Of a stretch of 35,969 bases of DNA, positions 1 to 6,629 are shown piece by piece; the stretch's first letter is position 1, and each line of letters starts with the position of its first letter. The notes under the pieces were generated by a model that saw nothing but the letters and a program-made list of their open reading frames with translations, searched no databases and had not been told where the DNA came from. Source of the stretch: Pseudomonadota bacterium. GTDB lineage: Bacteria; Myxococcota_A; UBA796; GCA-2862545. The stretch is taken from contig CANJMY010000033.1 in assembly GCA_947475315.1 (NCBI GenBank), forward strand, positions 1 through 35,969, given 5' to 3'. Both the position numbers and the translations under genes were made by a program.

Positions 1-1
1 C

Positions 2-490
2 AAGATCGCGCAGCAAGCCTACGACGTGGACAACAGCCCGGAGGCCATGCTGAAGAAGACGGGAGAGTTGGGGGCACAACTGATCAAGAAGATCAAGCCG
101 GCGATGATTGTGAAGGACCAGGCGCTCCGTGACCTCTTCCTGGAATATGTAGATAGCAAAGAGCTCGCCGGGGACGTGGTCCGCCCCGCCATCTTGGTTG
201 CCGCAGGCAAAGTAAAGGATGCCGCCCTGCGGTATGGTCCTGGTGACGCTTGGAACGTGGGGGAACATGGTCGAACTATCTTGGCACACTTTCAGAATGG
301 GTCTACGCGCCTGTCGCCGTCGGCCTACAAGGCGGCACTCGGGTATATCCAGGGCGGCCAATTTCAGATGGTTTGGAGTACGTCCAGCCAATCGGTTCTG
401 GGCCGATTCATGCTAAACAAGGAGTACCAGGTGCGCTACGCCGAGCAGGTCCTCGGAAAGTCCAAGATCAAGAAGCTCCTGGGCCTGTGA
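2..490 (+). CDS. Unidentified protein, 5' end outside window
   Basis: The reading frame is open from the first bases of the window to TGA at 488-490, so the gene almost certainly begins upstream. A GTG at 26 could serve as an internal start but has no clear ribosome-binding site. The visible 160 or so residues are mixed helical, with lysine-rich stretches near the beginning (LIKKIKP) and at the very end (KSKIKKLLGL). I see no family motif, signal peptide or membrane segment. The gene is visibly less GC-rich than everything to its right, using codons such as GAA TAT GTA GAT AGC AAA, which may mean different ancestry. It lies upstream of the injection-system locus on the same strand, but a convergent gene and a hairpin separate them. 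Function unknown; it could be cargo or an unrelated neighbour. Confidence 0.6.
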   Translation, partial: KIAQQAYDVDNSPEAMLKKTGELGAQLIKKIKPAMIVKDQALRDLFLEYVDSKELAGDVVRPAILVAAGKVKDAALRYGPGDAWNVGEHGRTILAHFQNGSTRLSPSAYKAALGYIQGGQFQMVWSTSSQSVLGRFMLNKEYQVRYAEQVLGKSKIKKLLGL

Positions 491-685
491 GGCTCGGCTC
501 GCCGACGCGCGGACCGGCCATCGGTCGCCGGGGCGAGCGGCGTCGCGCGCGCACTGGCTCCACGTCGGCCGCCGGGCGCGCGGCGCGGCCCGAACGTCGA
601 TGACGAACCGACGCGACCCGCGCGGCGGACCCGGCCACCGACGCAGGCCACGCCAAGGCTGGCCACAAGGAGGGCGCCGCGGGCG

Positions 686-718
686 GGTCGCGTCGGGCGC
701 GCCGCGCCCGACGCGACC
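686..718. terminator. Perfect 15-bp hairpin between convergent genes
   Basis: Positions 686-700 (GGTCGCGTCGGGCGC) are exactly complementary to 704-718, with a three-base loop GCC. The hairpin lies between the stop of the leftmost gene (490) and the stop of the minus-strand gene (734), where a bidirectional terminator is expected. There is no real T-tract on either side (only TT on the + strand), so an intrinsic terminator is plausible but not proven. The rest of 491-733 is GC-rich with no gene that I can support. Confidence 0.5.
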
Positions 719-733
719 TTAAGACCGGGCGGC

Positions 734-1069
734 CTACACGTCCCAGTCTGCGTCGGCGGCCGCGGGCTCCGCGTCCGAATCCTCCGAGGCGTCGTCGTCG
801 GAGTCGCTCGAGTCGTCGGAGCCGCTCGAGTCGTCGGTGTCGACGCCAAGGCCCTTGTTGAGTCGACGCGCGCACTCGGTCGTGAGCGCCTCGGCCTCGG
901 CGCGGTCGACGAACGTTCCAAGCATCTGCTGGTTTTCGTCCGCGTCCGTCTTCATGACGACGGAGAACATCAGCTTGGCGTTCGGCTGCTGCGGCCGGTC
1001 CACGCGAATGGTCAGGTACTTCACGATCTCAGGATCCACGCAAAACCCATGCGGCAAAACAACGAGCAT
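734..1069 (-). CDS. Small unidentified protein with Asp/Ser-rich acidic tail
   Basis: This 111-residue protein starts at ATG 1067-1069, preceded by a strong GAGGAG (complement of 1077-1082) seven bases upstream, which supports it as a real gene. The first 80 residues form a compact mixed fold (MLVVLPHGFCVDPEIVKYL... then a conserved-looking GTFVDRAEAEAL segment). The last 33 residues are almost all Asp, Ser, Glu, Gly and Ala. At DNA level the tail contains an 18-bp tandem repeat. It is transcribed divergently from the spike gene with only 66 bp between the two starts, so both may share a control region. I recognise no family. Acidic tails of this type occur in chaperones and nucleic-acid mimics, but nothing here decides. 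Confidence 0.65.
   Translation of the reverse strand: MLVVLPHGFCVDPEIVKYLTIRVDRPQQPNAKLMFSVVMKTDADENQQMLGTFVDRAEAEALTTECARRLNKGLGVDTDDSSGSDDSSDSDDDASEDSDAEPAAADADWDV
795..830. repeat. Tandem 18-bp repeat in the acidic tail
   Basis: GTCGTCGGAGTCGCTCGA at 795-812 is followed directly by a copy at 813-830 that differs at one base, and by a partial third copy from 831. On the minus strand the units encode Ser/Asp/Gly blocks. This suggests that the acidic tail grew by slippage and could vary in length between strains. Confidence 0.8.
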
Positions 1070-1076
1070 GTCTAAA

Positions 1077-1082
1077 CTCCTC
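1077..1082 (-). promoter_or_regulatory. Ribosome-binding site GAGGAG of the minus-strand gene
   Basis: CTCCTC on the + strand reads GAGGAG on the minus strand, seven bases before ATG 1069. It fixes the start of the 111-aa gene and is one of the better Shine-Dalgarno sites in the window. Confidence 0.7.
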
Positions 1083-1135
1083 GGCAGTGTCCACGCGCGT
1101 TATCACGACGCGGCGGCGTCAGGGAGCTCAAGCGA

Positions 1136-1807
1136 ATGGACGGCTACTTCATTGCGATCGTGGTGAACAACGCCCCGTCGAAGGAGGACCAGAAGGAACG
1201 CCCTGGCGTGTGGGTGCAGGTGCGCCCGGTGTGGGGGCCCAACCTCCAGAACCTGATCTGGGCGCGCGTCCTCCAGCCGATCGCGTCGCTCAACGCCGGC
1301 GTGGTCTGTTCGCCCGAGGTCGACGACGAGGTGGTCGTGCTCGGCGGCACATCGGACGGCATGGAGCCGATCGTGATCGGCGGCGTCTACACTGAGACGC
1401 GCAAGCCCCCGACGCTGCAGGGCAAGAAGGACGAGGTGCTCCCCTCCGTGCGCGGCTTCGTGACGCCCGGCGGCCTGGACATCACCGTCGACGACACCAA
1501 GGACAAGGAGGTCATCCTGGTGCGCGTGCGCGGCGACGCCGAGGGCACCACCACCAAGGATCTGGTCTCGCTGCAGTTCGCCAAGAAGGACGCGGAGCTC
1601 ACCGTGGTCGCCGGCAAGGCCACCATGACCGTGATGAAGGGCGCGCTCGCGATCGAGGTCAAGGAGGGCGACGTCACCATCAAGACCGGCAAGGGCAACG
1701 TGACCCTGGACGTCAAGGGGGACGCGTCCGTGAAGGCCGGCGGCAACGTCACCGTGAAGGGCAAGGAGATCAACATCAAGTGCCAGTCCGCGGTCAACAT
1801 CGGATGA
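1136..1807 (+). CDS. Baseplate spike protein, gpV/Gp5-OB type
   Basis: This 223-aa protein has the layout of phage and CIS central spikes. Residues 1-95 resemble an OB-fold gpV domain (GVWVQVRPVWGP, then ARVLQPIASLNAGVVCSPEVDDEVVVLGG). A short linker follows, and from about 120 onward there are alternating-residue beta repeats (GDVTIKTGKGNVTLDVKGDA, then VTVKGKEINIK) typical of a trimeric beta-helix needle. It would form the tip under the inner tube that pierces the target membrane. The hub domain, fused to the spike in Afp8 and VgrG, is encoded separately at 8343. ATG 1136 follows GGGAG at 1122-1126. The gene overlaps the next by ATGA. No PAAR-type tip gene was found. Confidence 0.85.
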   Translation: MDGYFIAIVVNNAPSKEDQKERPGVWVQVRPVWGPNLQNLIWARVLQPIASLNAGVVCSPEVDDEVVVLGGTSDGMEPIVIGGVYTETRKPPTLQGKKDEVLPSVRGFVTPGGLDITVDDTKDKEVILVRVRGDAEGTTTKDLVSLQFAKKDAELTVVAGKATMTVMKGALAIEVKEGDVTIKTGKGNVTLDVKGDASVKAGGNVTVKGKEINIKCQSAVNIG

Positions 1808-2121
1808 GCGACGACGAGCTCGGCCACCTGGTGCGGGCGCTCCGCGCGGACGCAGACTGGTTCCCCCGAACGACGGATCTGCGCCAGCCCACCCAGCTTG
1901 CCCACACCGACTCGGTCCTGTTCGGGCGCCGCGGCCTGTACCGTCCCAACGTGGCCATCCACACCTTCCAGCGGTTGGGACCGGCCCGCCACGCGATCGC
2001 GCAGCGCACCGTCGCCGGCGTGATCGAGATCCACGCGCCGTTCGCCCCCAAGACCGACAAGCCGTCGGCCGACGCCAAGTCCGGGGTTCGTCGGACGCCG
2101 GGGCTGCCGCCCAGACCGTGA
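1804..2121 (+). CDS. Unidentified 105-aa protein coupled to the spike gene
   Basis: The start ATG overlaps the spike stop codon (ATGA at 1804-1807), so translation is probably coupled. The protein begins with an acidic helix (MSDDELGHLVRALRADADWF), has a middle segment rich in Arg and aromatic residues, and ends in a basic, proline-rich tail (VRRTPGLPPRP). There is no signal peptide, membrane segment or PAAR-like glycine/histidine pattern. Position alone suggests a role in spike assembly or loading, for example as an adaptor or small chaperone. This is inference, and no family is recognised. Confidence 0.6.
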   Translation: MSDDELGHLVRALRADADWFPRTTDLRQPTQLAHTDSVLFGRRGLYRPNVAIHTFQRLGPARHAIAQRTVAGVIEIHAPFAPKTDKPSADAKSGVRRTPGLPPRP

Positions 2122-2134
2122 CCGAACGGTCACG
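2117..2134 (+). terminator. Hairpin over the end of the spike-coupled gene
   Basis: CGTGACCG (2117-2124) and CGGTCACG (2127-2134) form an 8-bp inverted repeat around the stop codon TGA at 2119-2121. No T-run follows. It may limit read-through from the spike pair into the sheath leader or protect the transcript end. Evidence is only the inverted repeat and its place. Confidence 0.3.
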
Positions 2135-2250
2135 ACACCGGCGCTGCGCGGCGCACCCTGCGCCATTCGGCGCTGCTTCACGCCCTTCTGGCCCCATTCA
2201 CGGATCCACGACAGGCGTGATCTGGGTCCGTTGAAGTCGGCGTCCGGTGA

Positions 2251-2307
2251 CAAATAGGAGGCGAAAGCCAAATAAAGGGGAAGCCCTTACTTGCAAGCGC
2301 CTTGCAA
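2251..2307 (+). promoter_or_regulatory. AT-richer structured leader before the sheath gene
   Basis: The 264-bp gap 2122-2385 is the only sizeable one inside the CIS locus, and part of it is clearly AT-richer than its surroundings. It contains three short consecutive inverted repeats: GGC-GAAA-GCC (2260-2269), AAGGG-GAAG-CCCTT (2275-2288), and two copies of the palindrome TTGCAA (2291-2296 and 2302-2307) set 11 bp apart. The pair of palindromes could be an operator on one helix face or a hairpin. A weak -35-like TTGAAG lies at 2231-2236, with no good -10. Most likely a promoter and leader for the abundant structural genes. No riboswitch class was recognised. Confidence 0.35.
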
Positions 2308-2385
2308 CTGGGCAAGACAGCAGCGGCCGAAGTCGCGCCGCTCGGGTTGGCGACGCGCTCATCATGAACTCAGCAGGGAGTCTGC

Positions 2386-4311
2386 ATGCCCTCGTACCGC
2401 ACGCCAGGCGTATTCATTGAGGAGATCAGCTCCGGCCCCCGGCCGGTTGCTCCCTCCTCCACCACCGACACCGGCTTCGTGGCGATGATCACGCTGCCCA
2501 AGTCGGTGGTCCCCGGACGGGGTCGCGCGGAGGGCATGTTCCTCCCGGGTCCCGACGCGTCCCCCATCCTCGCGTGGAACCGCGCGCTCGCCTTCCGCTC
2601 GCTCGCCGACGCGGCGGTGGACGCGGCTCCGACGATCGACGCCGCGGCGACCGACGCCGACGGCAAGGCCAAGAAGCCCGCCGCCCCCAAGGCCCCCACG
2701 GCCGGTGGCGACAACCGCTTCAACCAGATCGTGCACGAGTTCCTGAACGGCGCCTGGACCGTCTCCAGCCCCGTCAAGGACCCTGAGGCCATCACGCTCC
2801 GCTCGGACGCCGGCAACATCCTGCGCGTCCCCGCCAACCGCACCCTCCTGTCGGTCAAGACCGCGCCGGACGGCTCCAAGGCCTGGGACCTGGCCTGGGG
2901 CGCCGACGAGCAGAAGGTCGTCGAGCTGATCAGCGGCCGCGCGCTCGCGCAGGACATCCCCCACAAGGGTGACCTGCCGTCCGTCGACGCCGCCGGCAAG
3001 CCCGCGTCGATCGACCCGGAGGCCATCCACGATCGCATGCACAGCACCGCGCCCGCGATCACGAACATGACCGGCTTTGAGCAGTGGCGTCGCCAGTTCG
3101 GCGGCACCCTGTTCCAGCAGATCCTGCTCGACGCGAACAAGAAGCTCTCCACCTCGCAGGCCGAGATGATCTGGGCCACGCTGCCCGGCACCGCCCGCGA
3201 CGCGTGGGACCGCTGGCTCCGCAGCCACCCGGGCTTCCGCCGCCTTGAGATCGCGCTGATCGGCTTCTTCTCGAACGGTGGCTCCACCGCGTACCTCGCG
3301 TGCGGCGTGCAGACCGCCGGCGCGGGCGGCCCCGCCAAGCGCGCCTTCCTCGAGAAGGCCTTCGACGGCGCCAGCGCCGTCGCCATGGTCGTCGCCCCTG
3401 GCCTGGACTTCTCCTGGCAGCAGGCGATCCTCGAGTACGCCGGCCCCAAGGGCCGCGGCGACATCTTCGCCGTGCTCGAGACCCCTCGCTTCCTCGCCAC
3501 CGAGGCGCCCCGCGACGTGGAAGTCGACGACTTCCGCTGGAGCAAGGGCCACGGCCCGTATGAGATGGCGAAGCTCGAGTTCCTCTCCGAGCCGTCCACC
3601 GGCGAGATGCGCTTCCTCGGCTACTCGGCCGACGAAGTCCTCGACCGCTGCACCCCGCGCGATGACTCCGGCTTCGGCGGCACCTACGGCCCCTGGCTGA
3701 TCGTGGAGAACCCGCTCTCCACCGGCGCGCATGATCGCTACGTGGTGGCGCCCCCCGGCGGCCACGTCGTCGGCCTGATCGCCGGCACCGACCTCCGCGC
3801 GGGCGGCGGCGTGCACAAGGCCCCGGCCAACGAGCAGATGCTCGGCGTCTCGGAGCTGGTCACGAACATCTCGGACCGCGAGCAGGGCCCGCTCAACATG
3901 AAGGGCATCAACATCATCCGCCACCGCCCGGGCGGCGGCATCCGCATCTGGGGCGCCCGCACGGTCGCCGCGGATCCGCTGTGGACGTACATCAACGTCC
4001 GCCGCCTGTTCCTCTTCGTCGAGCGCTCGGTTCGGGACGCGGTCCAGTGGGGCGTGTTCCTCCCGAACAACGACAAGACCCGCATGACGCTCCGCGAGAC
4101 CATCTCCAGCTTCCTCATCCGCCTCTACAACGAGGGGATGCTGGACGGTGGCAGCTGGCAGGAGTCCTTCACGGTCAAGTGCGACGCTGAGAACAACCCC
4201 GATGTCGACGTTCGCTCGGGCCTGCTCACGTGCGACGTGTCCATCCGTCCGGTCTTCCCGGCGGAGTTCATTCGCATCCGGTTCCAGCAGTCCGCCATGC
4301 GCGTCGAGTGA
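2386..4311 (+). CDS. Contractile tail sheath protein
   Basis: At 641 aa this is a full-length sheath subunit. The N-terminus MPSYRTPGVFIEEISSG is the classic sheath start, with the extended arm that links neighbouring subunits. The C-terminal domain (from about residue 525) has the typical pattern of WTYINVRRLFLFVERSV, a helix with FLIRLYNEGMLDGG, a beta hairpin, and the closing strand SIRPVFPAEFIRIRF. The middle holds variable insertion domains and an Ala/Lys/Pro-rich patch near 85-110. Polymerised around the tube in an extended state, it stores the energy for contraction. GGGAG at 2376-2380 sits five bases before ATG. It is the first gene after the structured leader and is followed by the tube gene, as in other CIS loci. 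Belongs to the phage tail sheath / Afp2-4 superfamily. Confidence 0.95.
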   Translation: MPSYRTPGVFIEEISSGPRPVAPSSTTDTGFVAMITLPKSVVPGRGRAEGMFLPGPDASPILAWNRALAFRSLADAAVDAAPTIDAAATDADGKAKKPAAPKAPTAGGDNRFNQIVHEFLNGAWTVSSPVKDPEAITLRSDAGNILRVPANRTLLSVKTAPDGSKAWDLAWGADEQKVVELISGRALAQDIPHKGDLPSVDAAGKPASIDPEAIHDRMHSTAPAITNMTGFEQWRRQFGGTLFQQILLDANKKLSTSQAEMIWATLPGTARDAWDRWLRSHPGFRRLEIALIGFFSNGGSTAYLACGVQTAGAGGPAKRAFLEKAFDGASAVAMVVAPGLDFSWQQAILEYAGPKGRGDIFAVLETPRFLATEAPRDVEVDDFRWSKGHGPYEMAKLEFLSEPSTGEMRFLGYSADEVLDRCTPRDDSGFGGTYGPWLIVENPLSTGAHDRYVVAPPGGHVVGLIAGTDLRAGGGVHKAPANEQMLGVSELVTNISDREQGPLNMKGINIIRHRPGGGIRIWGARTVAADPLWTYINVRRLFLFVERSVRDAVQWGVFLPNNDKTRMTLRETISSFLIRLYNEGMLDGGSWQESFTVKCDAENNPDVDVRSGLLTCDVSIRPVFPAEFIRIRFQQSAMRVE

Positions 4312-4335
4312 TCCCCACCCTTCAACTTTTGCTCC

Positions 4336-4341
4336 AGGAGG
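4336..4341 (+). promoter_or_regulatory. Strong ribosome-binding site of the tube gene
   Basis: A perfect AGGAGG lies six bases before ATG 4348 in a short AT-richer spacer. It is among the strongest sites in the window, fitting the need for many tube subunits per particle. Confidence 0.75.
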
Positions 4342-4347
4342 TAATCC

Positions 4348-4800
4348 ATGGCCATCTCGTATGACCTCGCGACTGACAACTACATCGGCTCATACAACTT
4401 CCAGGTCGCCATCGACGGGATCACCGACATCAACTCCGAGTTCGTCACGGTCTCCGGCGTCAAGTCGAACACCGAAGAGCTCGAGTTCATGCACGGCAAC
4501 GATCCGTACGTCCGCAAGTCCGCGGGCCGCCTCTCCTACGAGCCGGTCACCATGGAGCGCGTGTACAAGGGCGTCGATGACTTCTACCGCTGGCGCCTCC
4601 AGGTCGAGGCCGGCAACATCGAGCGCAAGGACGTCACCATCCGCATGATGAACGCGGGCTTCCAGGTCATCCGACAGATGACGCTGGCCGGCGCGTGGCC
4701 CGTCAAGTGGGAGATGCCGGACATGGACGCCACCTCGTCGCGCCCGGCCATGGAGCGCATCACGCTCTCCGTCGACCGTGTTCGCGAGTCCGCGCCCTAG
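4348..4800 (+). CDS. Inner tail tube protein, gp19/Hcp-like
   Basis: This 150-aa protein has the length and pattern of the T4 gp19-like tube family. It starts DLATDNYIGSYNFQVAIDGI, continues with FVTVSGVKSNTEELEF and a central YEPVTMERVYKGVDDFYRWR, and ends with AWPVKWEMPDMDA followed by MERITLSVDRV. These match the two sheets and the alpha-loop of the tube ring fold. Hexameric rings stack into the tube that the sheath drives out. It lies 36 bp after the sheath gene, its usual partner. A second, longer tube-like protein is encoded at 6626. Confidence 0.92.
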   Translation: MAISYDLATDNYIGSYNFQVAIDGITDINSEFVTVSGVKSNTEELEFMHGNDPYVRKSAGRLSYEPVTMERVYKGVDDFYRWRLQVEAGNIERKDVTIRMMNAGFQVIRQMTLAGAWPVKWEMPDMDATSSRPAMERITLSVDRVRESAP

Positions 4801-4833
4801 TCTTGCGTTAGCTGACGCCACTGGAGGTACGGC

Positions 4834-5184
4834 ATGACCGGACCGAAGCCGACATCCTACCGCGAGAAGGTCGTCCTTCCCGTGGGATGGGAAGAACCCG
4901 ATGGAACACTCTACCGGGAGGCTGAAGTTCGTGCCGTCACCGGCGGGGACGAGCTCTGGATCGGGATGTCGCAGCAGTACGCTCGGCATCCCAATGATCT
5001 CGTCTACAAGACGCTGCTGCTCTCGCGTACGGTGACCAAGCTCGGTCCCCGTACGTCCATCACGCCAGCGGAGATCAGCAGCCTCCATGCGCTCGACGTT
5101 CGGGCCCTGGAGTACGCCGTCTACAAGCTGACGTACGGCGAAGAGAATCTCCCTCCGGAGGACCCGGCTTCCCCGGGGGGGTGA
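4834..5184 (+). CDS. Tail assembly chaperone-like protein
   Basis: This 116-aa protein follows the tube gene with its own GGAGG (4823-4827). Its core resembles small phage tail assembly chaperones (gpE/gp41 type): VVLPVGWEEPDGTLYREAEVRAVTGGDELW, an all-helical middle (YARHPNDLVYKTLLLSRTV), then ISSLHALDVRALEYAVYKLTYG. The last residues PASPGG are encoded by CCG GGG GGG TGA, a seven-G run that may allow -1 slipping into the next gene (see separate entry). In phages such proteins bind the tape measure and tube during assembly and are absent from the finished particle. The family assignment is by pattern and position. Confidence 0.6.
   Translation: MTGPKPTSYREKVVLPVGWEEPDGTLYREAEVRAVTGGDELWIGMSQQYARHPNDLVYKTLLLSRTVTKLGPRTSITPAEISSLHALDVRALEYAVYKLTYGEENLPPEDPASPGG
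5157..5184 (+). promoter_or_regulatory. Candidate programmed -1 frameshift site
   Basis: The heptamer G GGG GGG at 5175-5181 is phased so that both tRNAs can slip back one base, and it is followed directly by the zero-frame stop TGA (5182-5184). After slipping, the next codon is GTG 5181-5183, the first codon of the DUF6760-type frame. A Shine-Dalgarno-like GGAGG at 5157-5161 ends 13 bases before the heptamer. That is too far to serve GTG 5181 well (19 bases) but close to the distance at which such elements stimulate -1 slipping in dnaX. The product would be a chaperone-DUF6760 fusion of about 170 residues. Confidence 0.5.
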
Positions 5185-5345
5185 CACTGGCCTATCCCGT
5201 CGAGATGATCCGTTCGGAAGTCGCGTTTATCGCGTACCACTTCCACTGGAGTCTCGCGGAGCTGCTCGAACTTCCGCACCGGGAACGAGTCGCGTGGGTA
5301 GGCCAGGTCAGTGACATCAACAAGCGGATCCTCAACGAGAAGTGA
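5181..5345 (+). CDS. DUF6760-type small CIS protein
   Basis: Fifty-four residues, starting at GTG 5181, which overlaps the chaperone stop as GTGA. The sequence contains YPVEMIRSEVAFIAYHFHW, then LLELPHRERVAWV and a final helix. This matches from memory the small conserved protein (DUF6760) found right after the tail assembly chaperone gene in many CIS loci. Its function is unknown. The -1 frame relation to the chaperone and the G7 run between them suggest that it may be made mainly as a C-terminal extension of the chaperone, like the T part of phage G-T. Independent starting by re-initiation at GTGA is also possible. Confidence 0.75.
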   Translation: MTLAYPVEMIRSEVAFIAYHFHWSLAELLELPHRERVAWVGQVSDINKRILNEK

Positions 5346-5354
5346 GTCGCCGCG

Positions 5355-6629
5355 GTGCTGCCAAGGACGTCGACGTTGAAGCGGACCACGAGGGCATGGA
5401 CCGTTCGGGTGGGTGTCGACGCGACGACGCCGGACCCTGTCGTGTTTCCGACGGTGGTCGTCGTCGGAGTCGCGCCTGCACGCTCGCCCCGACTCGTCGA
5501 CGCCTACCCGGCCTACCGGGTCGGATCGCTGAGCGGGCGGGAGCGCGAGGAGACGGTCGATCACGTCCGCCTCTCCCCGGGCGTCGACCCGTCCGCGCTG
5601 CCCGGCCTGGAGTCGCTCTACCCGTCGCTGGTGCGCGACACGGTGCGCATCCTGCTGGCGGCCGGCTGTCCGACGATCGACGTGGTGCTCGCGCGCGCCC
5701 CCAATTTGACGCCGTGGGACGTGAGCGCGCCGGCGGCGGTCGCGCTGCTCCGGCCGGTGGTCGAGGCGCTGACCGCGGTGCCGGTGCTGTTCCCGGACGC
5801 CGCCGGCCCCGCGCGCGTGGGCATGGTCGAGGCGCCGCTCGACGAGCGCCTCGGCAACCTGGTGGAGACCGTCCGCCTGTGGGCGCCCACGCTGCGCCGC
5901 GCCTACCAGGTGGGCGTGGTCGAGCTGCCCCAAGCGCCCGACGAGCTCAGCGCCGACGCCCTGGAGGCGATGTCGCGCACCGACGTGGTGGCCTGCGTGT
6001 GGGAGGGCGAAGGGACGACGCTGCGTTCGCATGGCTGGCGCAACCCGGCCGCGGTCGTCGGTGGCCTGATCGCCACGACCTCCTCGCCCGCGGCGAGCCT
6101 GATCGGCCGCACCGTCAAGCTACCCCCGGGCCGTGACCCAGGCGTCGGCGGTCGCGCGCTCGAGCTGGGCATGGAGCCGCTGCGCCGCACGGTGCCGACC
6201 TCGATCGAGCACGGCGTCGCCAAGGTGCGGCTGGCTCGCACGGGCGACTCCGCGGAGCTGCTGACCGAGCACGCGCTGCGCGGCCTGCCCGGCACGTGGC
6301 CGGCGCCGCTGATGCACGCGGTCAAGCTGATCCACGATCGGCTGATCTTCGCGTCCAACCTGTTCGTGTTCCGCGAAGCGAACGGCGCGCAGGCGTTCCT
6401 GCTCCAGAGCGCGCTCCGCATGGCGCTGCGCGAGTTCGAGGACGCGGGCATCCTCAGCGGCCCCACCGCCGACGAGCCCGCGCAGATCCAAGTTGGCTTC
6501 CAGGGCGGCCCCAACATGCCGAGCCTGATCGCGAACGTGTCCGCATACGTCCGCCCGTGGGTGCACAAGCTGGAGCTCCAGCTGGCCGTGCGCCCCGGTG
6601 ACTCCGTCCGGTCGGAGATGTCCGCATGA
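5355..6629 (+). CDS. Divergent second sheath-like protein
   Basis: This 424-aa protein starts at GTG 5355; the frame is closed by a stop at 5343-5345. The N-terminal part (VVFPTVVVVGVAPARSPRL) recalls the beginning of sheath proteins. The end parallels the main sheath: a helix with ALREFEDAGILSG, a variable strand pair, then a long strand ANVSAYVRPWVHKLELQLAV, lining up with SFLIRLYNEGMLDGG and SIRPVFPAEFIRIRF of the 2386 gene. It is over 200 residues shorter, so insertion domains are missing. It is followed by a second tube gene through an ATGA overlap, giving a second sheath/tube pair. Probably a sheath adaptor at the baseplate end, or a minor sheath subunit as among Afp2-4. Homology is judged by eye. 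Confidence 0.6.
   Translation: MLPRTSTLKRTTRAWTVRVGVDATTPDPVVFPTVVVVGVAPARSPRLVDAYPAYRVGSLSGREREETVDHVRLSPGVDPSALPGLESLYPSLVRDTVRILLAAGCPTIDVVLARAPNLTPWDVSAPAAVALLRPVVEALTAVPVLFPDAAGPARVGMVEAPLDERLGNLVETVRLWAPTLRRAYQVGVVELPQAPDELSADALEAMSRTDVVACVWEGEGTTLRSHGWRNPAAVVGGLIATTSSPAASLIGRTVKLPPGRDPGVGGRALELGMEPLRRTVPTSIEHGVAKVRLARTGDSAELLTEHALRGLPGTWPAPLMHAVKLIHDRLIFASNLFVFREANGAQAFLLQSALRMALREFEDAGILSGPTADEPAQIQVGFQGGPNMPSLIANVSAYVRPWVHKLELQLAVRPGDSVRSEMSA

Noticed and set aside
1804..2121. PAAR-type spike tip
   Set aside because: Right place next to the spike, but no PAAR repeat or metal-binding His/Cys pattern.
2251..2290. c-di-GMP (GEMM-type) riboswitch suggested by the GAAA hairpin
   Set aside because: The conserved GEMM core segments, such as GACGCAAAGCC, are missing.
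2279..2296. Sigma-54 promoter before the sheath gene
   Set aside because: The GG and GC elements are not at the required 10-base separation (off by two).
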